NCBI RefSeq assembly: GCF_051020765.1
Contig: NC_134944.1
Location: 8,370,001 to 8,434,000, forward strand
From: Lasioglossum baleicum
Taxonomy: Eukaryota; Arthropoda; Insecta; Hymenoptera; Halictidae
Length of the DNA: 64,000 nucleotides
Reading direction: 5' to 3'
Shown: piece after piece, positions 13,471 to 24,203 of the stretch
How the letters are laid out: each line of letters starts with the position of its first letter
Numbering within the stretch: position 1 is the first letter of the stretch
Position numbers and translations under genes: made by a program
The notes under the pieces: model-generated
Databases searched by the model: none
Seen by the model: only the letters and a program-made list of their open reading frames with translations
What the model was told of the DNA's origin: nothing

Positions 13471-14540
13471 TTTTAAAGATTGATAGAAGGGAGCTTGAAG
13501 AAATTAAAAAAACAAGAATCGGGAGCAGAGCAGTAGCTTATAAAAATCGAGAATTCGAGGGGGTGGAAAATCCAAATATTGAGCAGAAAGGGTGAGAAAT
13601 AAAAGTGTCGGAAAAGAGTCTCAGAAATTGATAGAAGAGAGCTTGAAGAAAACTCAGTAAGCAAAGAATCGGGAGCAGAACAGAGGCTTCTAAAAATCAA
13701 GATTTCGGAAGGGGTGCAGAATCGGGGGTGAGATATAAAACTGTTGAAAAGCCTCAAAGATTGACAGAAGAGACCTTGATAAAATTACAGAAAGCAAGTA
13801 ATCGGGAGCAGGACGTAGACCAATAAAAAATTAAGAATTCGAAGGGTGGAAAATCGGGGGTGAGAAATAAAATTGTCGAAAAATCCTCGAAGATTGACAG
13901 AATTCAGCTTGATAATATTTCAGAAAGCAAGTAATCGGGAGCAGAACGTAGACCAATAAAAAATTACGAATTCCAAGGGTGGAAAATCGGGGGTGAGAAA
14001 TAAAATTGTCGGAAAATCCTCAAAGATTGACAGAAGAGATCTTGAAAAAATTCAGAAATCGGGAGTAGAACAAAGGCCTATATAAACCAACAATTCGAAG
14101 GGTGGAAAATTGAGGGTGAGATAACAAAACTGTCAGGAAAGTCTCAAAGATTGACAGAATTGAGCTTGATAAAATTACAGAAAGCAAGTAATCGGGAGCA
14201 GGACGTAGACCTATAAAAATAAAGAATTCGAAGGGTGGAAAATCGGGGGTGAGAAATAAAATTGTGGAAAATCCTCGAAGATTGACAGAATTCAGCTTGA
14301 TAATATTTCAGAAAGCAAGTAATCGGGAGCAGAACGCAGACCAATAAAAACTTAAGAATTCCAAGGGTGGAAAATCGGGGGTGAGAAACAAAATTGTCGG
14401 AAAATCCTCAAAGGTTGACAGAAGAGATCTTGAAAAAATTCAGAAATCGGGAGTAGAACAGAGCTCTATATAAACCAAGAATTCGAAGGGGGGTGGAAAA
14501 CCGTCGAGAAATAAAATTGTCGGAACAGCCATATTACAAC
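13470..14540. repeat. Minisatellite, unit ~130 bp with trimer-like higher order
   Basis: GATTGACAGAA variants start near 13478, 13626, 13758, 13893, 14026, 14150, 14279 and 14412, so the unit is about 124-148 bp. Units near 13760-14150 match those near 14150-14540 better than they match their neighbours, implying a higher-order period of about 385-390 bp (three units). Each unit carries AATCGGGAGCAG and AATTCGAAGGGTGGAAAA. Confidence 0.8.
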
Positions 14541-15300
14541 CAAGGGCGGTGTCCCAGTATAAAAAATGTGTAGTAAATGTGTGTGTAATCCGGAGGGTGG
14601 AAGGAGAGATAACATCTGGGAGGGTTTGAAAGTCAGCGGAACGGGGGATGGTTGCAGAGAAGCGCACAGGGATGCGAAAACGAAAAAGAGTGGTTAGGGG
14701 AGGATCGAGGAAACTGCTGTAAGGGGGAAGAGACTAATTGAGGCCGATCTTGATGCATCGCGCGGGGAATGAGCGCTTACGGACGTTAATTGGTAAGGAT
14801 CGTTGCTCCAGTTGGATGTTCCCCAATTGCTGCCTCCTGGATCCTGGATCCTGGATCCATGGTAGGAAGAACGGTGTCGCGGCGAGGTTCCCGGTGGTTC
14901 CGTTTATCGCATCCCAGGATCTCGCGTTAAATGTCTCGTGTATTAGAAACGCGTCTTGAGCCATTTTAATCCGGCGGAAGGTCCAATTTGCACGGTCCCG
15001 CCTGAGCCGAGGAAATTCGATTTGAACGGGCTGACGCACCCCTGTCTCGCGATTAACGCTTTGCGAACAAATCTAAAATTGCGAAAGACACGGACTGACG
15101 AGAATCGAATTTTGGAAGCTTCCTCGCGACATTATTTGTCGCCCGACAGTCTCCAGAAGCTGTCTGCGAAATGCCCGGTCTCTAGAACCTTCCAGGGTCC
15201 GGAAGGGATGTTGTGCAAAATTTGTTGGAAAATTTGGAACGGTAGATTTTCTGTTTCTGGGGTTGATAGATTGGCTGAATCGATTCTACTAACTGCGGAA
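14541..15300. other. Unique non-coding sequence
   Basis: No supported gene. A short triplet of CTGGATC repeats sits near 14839-14860. The plus-strand ORF at 14956-15363 has no recognisable domain. Confidence 0.45.
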
Positions 15301-15305
15301 GTGGC

Positions 15306-15410
15306 TGCTCTTTACTTTACCGGACTCAAAATTTTTATAAATCATGATGTTTTTGGTATGTAATCCAGTAGATTTGTACCCGGCGCAGATGTAGATCTGC
15401 GATTTACTGT
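15306..15410. mobile_element. Half-copy of foldback family F2
   Basis: CTTTACTTTACCGGACTCAA, GGTATGTAATCCAGTAG and TTTGTACCCGGCGCAGATG match, in order, one arm of the foldback at 23868-24200. Only one arm is present here, so this is a fragment or a solo-arm copy of the same family. Confidence 0.7.
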
Positions 15411-15424
15411 ACAACCATTCTTAT

Positions 15425-15950
15425 CCGTAGCGAAAAATGGTTCGAAGGGAGCACATTCTGACGTAAATAGTTTCTCTCTCTCACATCTCTTGAAAACATG
15501 ATTTTTTACAATGAAAAATAAAAATCTGTGTTCCATTTTCAAAGAAGTGAATAACCCAGCAAACAATAAATCGAAGAGACTGTAACATTACTCTTAGACT
15601 CTTCTAGTGTCTTCAGTTCGGTATATGATCGAGTCGAAATTTTTATTAAAAATTGAAAATTGCTCACGAAACAAAGACGTTCGCGAAAAATGGTTCAAAG
15701 GGAGCACATTCTGAGGTAAATAGTTTCTCTCTCTCACATCTCTTGAAAACATGATTTTTTACAATGAAAAATAAAAATCTGTGTTCCATTTCCAAAGAAG
15801 TGAATAACCCAGCAAACAATAAATCGAAGAGACTGTAACATTACTCTTAGACTCTTCTAGTGTCTTCAGTTCGGTATTTGATCGAGTCGAAATTTTTATT
15901 AAAAATTGAAAATTGCTCATGAAACACAAAGACGTTCGCGAAAAATGCGG
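15425..15950. repeat. Two-copy tandem duplication, ~254 bp
   Basis: The segment starting GCGAAAAATGGTTCGAAGGG near 15430 is repeated almost exactly from about 15684 (GCGAAAAATGGTTCAAAGGG), including a CTCTCTCTCACATCTC run and AACCCAGCAAACAATAAATC. The copies differ by only a few bases, so the duplication is recent. It is non-coding. Confidence 0.85.
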
Positions 15951-16703
15951 ATTTCTGATTGTAACGTGAGGGAGGCAGTGCTGGCCGAAAATTTCGCACG
16001 CGTTACTATCGATTTTCCACGGATCAGACCGATCATCCGTCTGGATGGACGCCTGATTCCATACCGATGAAAAACGCGTCGGGCGCAGCCGGCTGCACAG
16101 TGGAAACAGCCCGCCATTAGTCAGACACGGCCACAGGGAACAGACGCGTCGTTCGCTCGTACGTCAGCCGGTTTTTCGGGGTGGGGGGTGAAAAAAAAAG
16201 CCCGTAATTCTTATTTTCGCGGGCCGGGTGTTCGAAAATCTGCGAATCCACCGGATCCGATCGGATCCATTCGGATCGGGCCGCGCGATCCTGTGTTATT
16301 TCTCCGCGGTCGATTCGCCGCCGCGATTTTCATATTTCACCGGAAAATTCTTGTCGATGTTTCGCCACCGAAATCATATTCGCGATATATGAACGCTGTC
16401 GGTAAAAATACTACGATGTTCCGGCGAAACACTGAATCGGTAGCCATGATGAAAATCGTGAATATATTGGGAACAAATTGGAAATTTGTGTCGATCGCGA
16501 TCGTTGTTTAATTGTTCGACGTTTAAAGTGCCGAGTGTTGAACGTAGACTGCGGATGTTTATGCAATTTGCAATTTTTCTAGAGGAATTTTAATCAAGTA
16601 AAATCTAATTTTCAGTGGTAGTATTGAAAGACAAAGGTAGTATTGGTAGACATTGAAATTCGAGGTCAAAGGTCAGACTTTCGGCAAGTTGATTATCGAA
16701 TTG
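15951..16703. other. Non-coding, with dispersed repeats at the right end
   Basis: CpG-rich unique sequence to about 16540. From 16546 it matches dispersed families: GTAGACTGCGGATGTTTATG with following sequence recurs near 26703. AAAGGTCAGACTTTCGG and GTTGATTATCGA (16669-16701) recur near 21057-21095. The latter gives the empty-site sequence for the LINE insertion that follows. Confidence 0.6.
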
Positions 16704-17594
16704 TATTATTATTATTATTATTGTTATTATTATTATCATTATTATTGTATACGGGCCGAGGTCCTTCTATACAAATGTATACAGTTTTTACAGTATAACT
16801 GATAAAAACAAAAAGAAGACATATAAAAAGAAAAGTCTTAACCTAAAATCTTAACCTAAGTCTTAACTAAAATTTACATAAAAATGGACCGCGCGAAACT
16901 AAACAAATACGGATATGATTAACAAATAGTATTGCGCAATTTTGTTTCGAGTGCCTGTAACGTGCCATTAAAAAAAATCGAGATTGTTGTAAAATATGTT
17001 AGAGCTAGCAATAATGCGAATTAATGGGTTTATTATTCCATATGAGGATTTGGATTTCATTGTTTGAAATCCTGCTCCCATTCTCAAAACACGTTCAAGT
17101 ACGTAGAAATTGATTTGCCTCAGGAGAGTGCGGGACAATCTATATTATTATTAATCAAATTGAAGATAAAACTCTGGTCGGAAACTGTTCTACGATCGGA
17201 TAATGTTTTCAAGGTTGACTGTGTTTAATATTATAGAGTAATTATGATCAAAGGATGACATTGGATTGTTTGTCTTATATGGACGAAACCCGAGGAATCT
17301 ATGCTGCACTCTCTCTAGCATGATTTCATATTTAACGCTTTTCGGAGACCATATAGTCGAAGCATATTCTAGCTGGGGAGGGACAAGGGTAATATTGTAT
17401 GGCAACCTAAGTGTGTATGGATTGAATGGAAATCTGTGGAAAAACGAAGTATATGAAACCGAGCATTCTTGAAGCGGAGTTGACAATGTGATAATAATGG
17501 TTGGAAAAGTCTAGGGTACAGGAGAAGTGAATTCCTGAGTCGTTAACTTCTGTTATTGAGAAGAGAATACAGTCATTAAGACGGTAAGGATATA

Positions 17595-18216
17595 CAGGGT
17601 GTATCCGTTAAGTTATGTCACCATTTTTCAGGCTAAAAAATGTTTCAGACAAAAGTTTCTCGGTACTTGATGAAGCTACATGTTCGCATATTCTTAAATC
17701 TGAAAAAATGTTTTTTACGTAAAAAGGTAAAGGTCACCTTGACTTTTTTAAATGGCACTATATGTTTTGGACATCATAGGATTGTTTCTGACGTCGAGAC
17801 GAATTTAACAGTGTACTATACTATGACCTTGAAATGACCTCAAACTTGAAAATTTTGTGCAAACGTAATTTTAATGAAGAATTATTTCTTGCGATATATA
17901 AATCAAGTTACATCAGATGTTCGAACTGCGATCCATCTTCTGTGATACAGAACTCCGCTCTTTGTATTAGATTTTTCGTTGTTGCCATAATTAGGGCGTC
18001 TCGGTTTATGTTATTACATGCAGTTGTTACAACAGATCGCAGATATCCCCAAAGATAAAAATCCAACGGAGACAGATCTGGAGAACGCGGTGGCCAACGA
18101 ATTGGACCATACGTTCCTATCCAACGATTTCTAAACGTCTTACGAACAAAACATTTTTTAATTGCACTACTGGAAATGCCTAAAAAATGGTGACATAACT
18201 TAACGGATACACCGTG
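17595..18216 (-). mobile_element. Internally deleted mariner-like element nested in the LINE
   Basis: Terminal inverted repeats CAGGGTGTATCCGTTAAG (17595) and the reverse complement of CACGGTGTATCCGTTAAG (ending 18216) are flanked by TA. The TIRs extend for about 45 bp. Inside, on the minus strand (about 18160-17908), is a transposase C-terminus with RWPPRSPDLSPLDFYLWG, which carries the third catalytic Asp of the mariner-type catalytic triad. The first two catalytic regions are missing, so it is a deletion derivative and non-autonomous. Confidence 0.85.
17908..18160 (-). pseudogene. Mariner transposase C-terminal remnant
   Basis: About 80 codons of an IS630/Tc1/mariner-type transposase, with the SPDLSPLDF motif around the last catalytic Asp. 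The open frame continues upstream through the TIR into LINE reverse transcriptase sequence (to 18279), so the apparent 123-codon ORF is a chance fusion of two transposons. No catalytic DNA-cleaving activity is expected, since two of the three acidic residues are absent. Confidence 0.8.
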
Positions 18217-18340
18217 TATAAGAGGTACAGAGCGACGGGAGGACCGCATAATATGGCATTTTTTAATGTCAAGATCCACGCTGTTCCTGTAACACCAGTC
18301 ACAGAAACGATCTAGGTCTGTCTGTAATAATTTATAATAA

Positions 18341-19195
18341 TTTATTCAGTCTTTTTTTTCGGAGGCGAATCCCGCACCCTCGCAATCCTGGAAAAAGGAG
18401 TCTCCCCGCTTAAATGATCCCGGTTATTTTCGAAAAACGGCTCAGAGTGCGACGCCCGGGCACAGTGAAACTCGCGGCTGTTAAGACCGGCTAACTACTC
18501 GTCTCCCCGCAGGATGATAATTACAGGCTGTCGCGAGCAGGCAGCGATTCGCGAGGGCAATTTGAGAGGCCGCAAACGCCTTTCGGTGGAAAGGGGCCGC
18601 GGTGCCCTCGTATCTCCGATTCGACGAAACTACACACCCTACCCAACCCCCCCTAATTGCAAAACATCATTCCGTTCTAATTGTGTGTTCGTGGCGACCG
18701 GTATTTGCATTTGCAGAACAGGGAGAGCCCCGGGAGTATCAAACGTTCTTCGCGTGTTCGAGGGTCTCTCACCGGCGTCCTTTATGCTCGCCTCGTCGCT
18801 TCAAACGAGTCCGAAAATAACTGTTTAAAACTGTTATGTAAAGCTTCTGATTAAGGCAGTTATGCAGAACCTTTATCCCCGGACTGTGGCTGTTCCACGA
18901 ACAACCGAAATTTCCATTCTACCGTCTGGCTTGCTCGCTTACCTTCTCCGCTTTGCCTTATCAATTCAACGATATCGGACTCTCTTATCAGAAGTAAAAT
19001 TTATTCCGACCCCCCCCCCGTTATTAATGAACGTCGTGAATAAAAGCGAGAATATCACAGATCGCATTCATGATCACGATTCCTCGGTGTATTTTAATAC
19101 GAAATCAGTCCAGGAATTTTTGCACTAATATATACGGTAATTTATAGAATTATTATTTATAATATAATAATTAATTAAGAGAGGTAATTCCCAAG
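18341..19195. other. Unique non-coding sequence
   Basis: CpG-rich from 18360 to 18830, then AT-richer. No domain-bearing ORF and no clear exon. A short C-run lies near 19011. Confidence 0.45.
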
Positions 19196-19198
19196 GAC

Positions 19199-19436
19199 AT
19201 TTGGAGTAACTTTCTCCTTTGCGAAAATATTCTGCGTGGCTCCGTTAACGAGTTATTCACGGAAAAACACGGACCAATCAGTGCCGCTACCGCGAACGGA
19301 CTCCGCCCCGGGCCTGTCGGCGAGGCGGAGTCTGTGCGCTGTAGCCGCGCTGATTGGTCCCGTGTTTTTCGTTAATAACTCGCTAACGGAGCCGCGGAGA
19401 ATATTTTCGCAAAGGAAAAAGTTGCTTCAAATCACC
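19199..19436. mobile_element. Foldback element, family F3
   Basis: Almost the whole segment is palindromic. The left arm has CTTTGCGAAAATATTC, GGCTCCGTTAACGAG and CACGGACCAATCAG. The right arm has the reverse complements CTGATTGGTCCCGTG, CTAACGGAGCCGCGG and GAATATTTTCGCAAAG. The centre carries GGACTCCGCC facing GGCGGAGTC. A half-copy of the same family occurs at 30133-30215. No ORF and no clear target duplication were seen. Confidence 0.75.
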
Positions 19437-20276
19437 CCTCAGCAATCATACTTCTCGAGGAAGTAGATTTTTGCATATGGTTTGCCAATTATTATTTCAC
19501 GATTATGTTAAAACAACGCGACTGCTCGATATTTCGTGCTTCTTCAACGGAAAAAGTGGAACGCGCGATACCTACCGTGTTTTCTTTCGCGGGCGACACC
19601 GGTTTGCCCGGCGCGTTAAAATGGATCCCGGTGCTCGCTCTCGCGGCGGTAAAAGGTGGCTGAATGGCAGGGTAATTGCTGAATTTAATTCTCCGCAAAC
19701 TTGTGCAGTTCTACCGGTAGCTGCTGCAGCACCCCGCCCACCCCCGAAAAAGAAACGAAAACATCGGGACGACACGCGGCGGTTCCTCTGTGACCCAATT
19801 AAAACGACCTCGCCGTTTGCTCGCGAGACTCGCGAACAAGGCCAGTTTCCAACGACGGAAATATTCGCGACGCGGTGCATACACACCGTTGCGTTTTTAC
19901 CGTTCAAGGTCGTCCTCGTCACGAGACATTCGCCAAATGGCTCACGTCACGCCTCCCTTGCGCTTGCCACATTCTTACGGAAGTCTCTTGTCTTGCTTTA
20001 CCTTTGGGACACTCCCGCTAATCGTAATCATTGTCATTTTATACAGGAAAGAATAATAATGAGTACTAATTTTTGTCATGATTGCATGAATATTCTTCAT
20101 AATCATTTATGGGTTCCGAAAATTTAAAAAAATATATTTGTACATAGTAGCTATTTTCTAGCTACATGCTGTTGTGAAATTCGCTGAAATTAGGCTTTTC
20201 CGTTTGTTAAATAATTAACAGCCAAGCTCTGGTCTCCTGGAGCAATTTTCTTCATGCTTCTATAACGTCACCAATT
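19437..20276. other. Unique non-coding sequence
   Basis: An ORF spans 19471-20127 plus, but it has low-complexity basic composition, no domain, and overlapping open frames on the other strand, as expected in CpG-rich DNA. I do not call it a gene. Confidence 0.45.
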
Positions 20277-20956
20277 GTACAGGGTGCGAAGAAATTATGT
20301 GAAGCGATCCTACACCCTCGATTTGGTGGAGATTCGTGCAAAATTTAATTTCAAGATCGAAAGGTCAATAATTTTCATCATTGCGTCTTTTTCTACTCAT
20401 CGCAAGGATAAAAACTGCAAAGGAAATCATGTTTCAAGTTTTATTATTATCGAACTGACTTTATTTATATTATATTTTCGATATGTTTCACGCACGAAAA
20501 ATAATTTCCAACATCTTTATCAATAGCACACCACATAAACTTCATTTGAGAAGTGAAAATATAATATATAAATAAAATCAGTTTTTCTAATGAAAAAGCT
20601 TCATCATCATTTTTTAACACTTTACCTACCTATTAATAGGATTTTTAATAATTGTGCTGTAGCAAAAGAAAAAATAGAAATCTTCTTTTACATTGCAATC
20701 TTAAATGAAACTATTAGATGACGTTGTTGAGGGTGACTTGTTAGCTCACAATGAAAATTGCTGTTGCTATTCAAGGTGTCATTAAAAAGTGTTTAGCCAT
20801 GTACCATAGATTTTTCAAAATTATCCAATAATCACCGGTTGGTAATGTGTTAAGAGAACGATTGAGCCTAACCCCTTGACCTTGACGTTCAAGGTCGATG
20901 TTGATTTCGAGGCGACTTCCTCAAATGTCAAATAAAAATTCTTTACACCCTGTACG
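20277..20956. mobile_element. MITE with ACAGGGTG termini, carrying a nested TTAA MITE
   Basis: Left end TACAGGGTGCGAAGAA (20277) matches the reverse complement of the right end TTCTTTACACCCTGTA (ending about 20955). These short TIRs are typical of mariner-derived MITEs. Inside lies an unrelated TTAA-flanked MITE (20618-20849). A TGACCTTGA...TCAAGGTCG inverted motif lies near the right end (20877-20900). Confidence 0.7.
20618..20849. mobile_element. TTAA-flanked MITE (family P2), nested
   Basis: Flanked by TTAA at 20614-20617 and 20850-20853. It begins CACTTTACCTACC and ends GGTTGGTAATGTG, sharing CTATTAATAGGAT, GATGACGTT and CACAATGAAAATTGCTG with the copies at 41571-41770 and 41938-42129. 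TTAA targeting points to a piggyBac-type transposase acting in trans. Confidence 0.75.
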
Positions 20957-22240
20957 TACTGAATTTGATAATGAAAAAACTTCAGCATAGCTTTGTATCA
21001 GAACTGCATCTTGAGTTTCGCCAATAAAAAAAAGAGGTTGACCATCTGACCTTTAAATTCAAGATCAAATGTCAGACTTTCGGTAAGTTGATTATCGAGT
21101 TTTATTCAGTCCTCAATTAAAACATCGACTCTCAAGAAATATAGGTCATGAAGGATGAAAAATAGTTGACGAGAGGGTATTTCATAGTAGCCCGAGCATG
21201 ATTGCGGAGGGGATGGGGGTAGTAAGTACAGCGATTAGGCAAACGAACGATCATCGCAGCCAGCAGAATTCAGGGTTGGTTCCCGTTCGCGAAAAAGAGC
21301 AAAGGGCCCGGGCGTCGTTTGCGGAAAGTTCAGGCCGAGGACGTGATTGCCGGTTGCCCGGGGGGTGAAACGGGGGTGTGCTCGCGTGATAGTTCACGTG
21401 CCAGTTCGCAACAATTCGAGGATAATATCGAAAATAGCGACGGGGAGGGAGGGGGACCGGCGAAAATCTGCCGCGTTGATATACCCGAGGAGATTCGGCC
21501 GACTTGCACGTTGGCGAATCGTTGTCAGCGGATCGATCAGAAAGTTAGCGAGCTCCCTGATAAATGCCGAAGATCCGTCGACGCTGGCGAGTCAATTTCG
21601 CGAGTCCCCGCTGAGAATTTTCGAACACTAAACACCCCCCTTTCTTCCCGTGATCAGCTGTGAAAATTTTCTCTGCTAGATCCACAAGTGTCTACCAACA
21701 TGTCGAATTCACCCCCTCAGGACCGGATTTTTTAGTTGACAATTATCGAAGTTGCGAATTGCTTTCGGACGACCACTCGTGTATGAACTTCTAGCTGCTA
21801 ATCACTAGACTGCGGATCTTATGCATTTATAGAAAAATTGAGTAAATTAAATTCATAATTGCTTGAAGATTTTAAAAGTTGAAAGTGCCAAAATATTATT
21901 TCTCCTCTACTAACACGTTCGCTATCAGCATTTGTTTCGTTGCTTACCTTCCTTGTTCGAAAGTTTTATTAAATGCGACGTACCCAATTTTGATTTATTA
22001 AAACAGTTCAGCAGAAGAAAATGACAGATTCTCTGAAAATTATTGCATTCTACTATGACTTTGAACAACGAAGAGTGCATAAAATTAATTTGACTGTTTT
22101 TAAGGGAACTGTCAGATTATGGATGACATGAAAATGAAATGAACATGGAAATGAAAAAATAACATTCAATTTGGTTTCTATTTCTTAAAATCCTTGCACA
22201 AACATTTTATTTTCCATAAAAATCCGCAGTCTACTAATCA
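20957..22240. other. Non-coding, with a dispersed repeat
   Basis: 20957-21130 holds the uninterrupted version of the repeat that received the LINE at 16704. 21220-21660 is CpG-rich and unique. Near 21808 is an ACTAGACTGCGGAT motif of the dispersed family with GACTGCGGAT ends, and near 22222 its inverse, ATCCGCAGTCTAC, so 21805-22236 may be one such MITE. Confidence 0.5.
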
Positions 22241-23520
22241 CCCTTCCGAGGAGTATGAACCTAAAAAAATAAATTTAAAAAAGACTACTTTCAAACGACT
22301 ACTCATGGGTAAACTTTGTAGTTGGTAATCACCCTTGTGAGGGTGATGCAATAAAAGAAATAAATTTAAAGAAATTGCTTTCAGAAGAATAATCACAGCC
22401 TTGTGAGGGTATGCAAATAAAAAAATAAATTTTTTTAAATTGCTTTCAAAAGAATAATCACCCTTGTGAGGGTGATGCAATAACAGAAATAAATTTAAAG
22501 AAATTGCTTTCAGAGGAATAATCACAGCCTTGTGAGGGTATGCAATTAAAAAAATAAATTTTTTTAAATTGCTTTCAAAAGAATAATCACCCTTGTGAGG
22601 GTGATGCAATAACAGAAATAAATTTAAAGAAATTGCTTTCAGAAGAATAATCACAGCCTTGTGAGGGTGATGCAATAAAAGAAATAAATTTAAAGAAATT
22701 GCTTTCAGAAGAATAATCACAGCCTTGTGAGGGTATGCAATTAAAAAAATAAATTTTTTTAAATTGCTTTCAAAAGAATAATCACCCTTGTGAGGGTGAT
22801 GCAATAACAGAAATAAATTTTTTTAAATTGCTTTCAAAAGAATAATCACCCTTGTGAGGGTGATGCAATAACAGAAATAAATTTAAAGAAATTGCTTGCA
22901 GAAGAATAATCACAGCCTTGTGAGGGTATGCAATTAAAAAAATAAATTTTTTTAAATTGCTTTCAAAAGAATAATCACCCTTGTGAGGGTGATGCAATAA
23001 CAGAAATAAATTTTTTTAAATTGCTTTCAAAAGAATAATCACCCTTGTGAGGGTGATGCAATAACAGAAATAAATTTAAAGAAATTGCTTGCAGAAGAAT
23101 AATCACAGCCTTGTGAGGGTATGCAATTAAAAAAATAAATTTTTTTAAATTGCTTTCAAAAGAATAATCACCCTTGTGAGGGTGATGCAATAACAGAAAT
23201 AAATTTTTTTAAATTGCTTTCAAAAGAATAATCACCCTTGTGAGAGTGATGCAATAACAGAAATAAATTTAAAGAAATTGCTTTCAAAAGAATAATCACC
23301 CTTGTGAGGGTGATGCAACAACAGAAATAAATTTAAAGAAATTGCTTTCAGAAGAATAATCACAGCCTTGTGAGGGTGATGCAATAAAAGAAATTGCTTT
23401 CAGAAGAATAATCACAGCCTTGTGAGGGTTTGCAATTAAAAAAATAAATTTTTTAAAATTGCTTTCAAAACAATAATCACCCTTGTGAGAGTGATGCAAC
23501 TTAAACAATAAATTAAAAAA
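22240..23520. repeat. Dimeric minisatellite, 63 + 65 bp units
   Basis: Two related monomers alternate. One carries ATCACCCTTGTGAGGGTGAT, itself a palindrome. The other carries AATCACAGCCTTGTGAGGG plus ATGCAATTAAAAAAAT. Starts near 22455, 22518 and 22583 give 63 and 65 bp. There are about 20 monomers, with some local dimer duplications. Because 63 is divisible by 3, the minus strand shows long repetitive ORFs, which I regard as artefacts. The array ends about 180 bp before the exon at 23703. Confidence 0.88.
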
Positions 23521-23702
23521 AAATTGCTGTCATAGATGAAATTATCGATCAAGCGTCTTTGCTTGAGTAGACTGTGAAAAAATTCAATTTGTTCAGTCGA
23601 AGAGGTGACACCTGTTCAAAGGGTACATGAGACAATGATATTTTTGCAGACATCGCGAGGGAGCATCGTTCTGAAATTAACGGAATTTTCTTTCTGTTGC
23701 AG

Positions 23703-23760
23703 GATGACACGCGAATGATGAAAGCGGGCGACAAGAAGAGATGGATACACGATCCGAACA
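23703..23760 (+). CDS. Cow: Testican/SPOCK-like proteoglycan, exon just before the FS domain
   Basis: A 58-nt exon preceded by TTTTCTTTCTGTTGCAG and followed by GTAAGTG. Read in phase 0 it gives 19 codons (starting DDTRMMK, ending RWIHDPN) plus one extra base, A. This base joins the first two bases (GT) of the exon at 46289 to make Ser, giving DPN-S-ELC. Testicans have a short DPxxxxC stretch right before the first follistatin-domain cysteine, which this matches. No signal peptide is in the window; 5' exons must lie upstream. Alone this exon would be weak; phase and sequence continuity with the next exon support it. Confidence 0.75.
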
Positions 23761-23867
23761 GTAAGTGTGGTCAAATAAATAATATTTTAATCGTCGTTAT
23801 ATCGTGTTGAGGGGATGTAATCTTGCAAATAGAAGATAATAAGACGAACGTGATAAACGGCAGCTCT

Positions 23868-24200
23868 TTACTTTACCGGACTCAATTTGGTATGTAATCC
23901 AGTGGATTTGTACCCGAGGAAGCTGCAGATCGAAGTTTCGATCCTGTAGGATCAGTGGTTCAGGAGATATGCTTGCTTAAAGTTGAGCATTTTCGACAGG
24001 TAAGGGTGAATATGGTGGCGCCCTTACCTGTCAAAATGCTCAACTTTAATCGACCATAACTCATGAACTATTGATCCTAGAAGATCGAAACTTCGATCTG
24101 CATCCGCGCCGGGTACAAATCTACTGTATTACATACCAAATACATCATAATCCGTAGGAGGAAGCTACAAATTTTGATTCCGGTAAAGTAAAGTTTACCG
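23868..24200. mobile_element. Foldback element, family F2
   Basis: The centre is near 24015: ACAGGTAAGGG faces CCCTTACCTGT, then GTTGAGCATTTT faces AAAATGCTCAAC. The outer parts also pair: GGTATGTAATCCAGT against TACTGTATTACATACC, and TTACTTTACCGG against CCGGTAAAGTAA. The left arm lacks a segment present on the right, so the foldback is imperfect. A solo arm of this family lies at 15306. No ORF is present. Confidence 0.75.
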
Positions 24201-24203
24201 TAA

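Larger units (their letters stand above)
16704..18340 (-). mobile_element. 5'-truncated LINE fragment (jockey/I-like), interrupted
   Basis: Read on the minus strand, 18340-18217 encodes a reverse-transcriptase stretch of the kind LQxDLDxFxxWC...KKCHIMRSSR. The minus frame at 17190-17486 gives the RT C-terminal region with PQLEYASTIWSP and LERVQHRFL, typical of jockey/I/R1-type LINEs. The 3' end is an ATT/AAT repeat tail at 16704-16748. The element sits inside a dispersed repeat whose uninterrupted form is seen near 21057-21110 (GTTGATTATCGA followed by TTTATTCAGTC). A mariner derivative (17595-18216) is nested inside. It is frameshifted and inactive. Confidence 0.75.

Noticed and set aside
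19471..20127. 218-codon plus-strand ORF as a gene
   Set aside because: Basic low-complexity composition, open frames on both strands, no domain or splice partner.
22238..23508. Long minus-strand ORFs (HHPHKGDYSFESNLKK-type repeats) as a repetitive protein
   Set aside because: They are the translation of a 63/65-bp minisatellite; the frame breaks wherever a 65-bp unit changes phase, and there is no start or splice context.
22240..23520. Possible CRISPR array
   Set aside because: Units are contiguous related monomers without unique spacers, and the genome is clearly eukaryotic.
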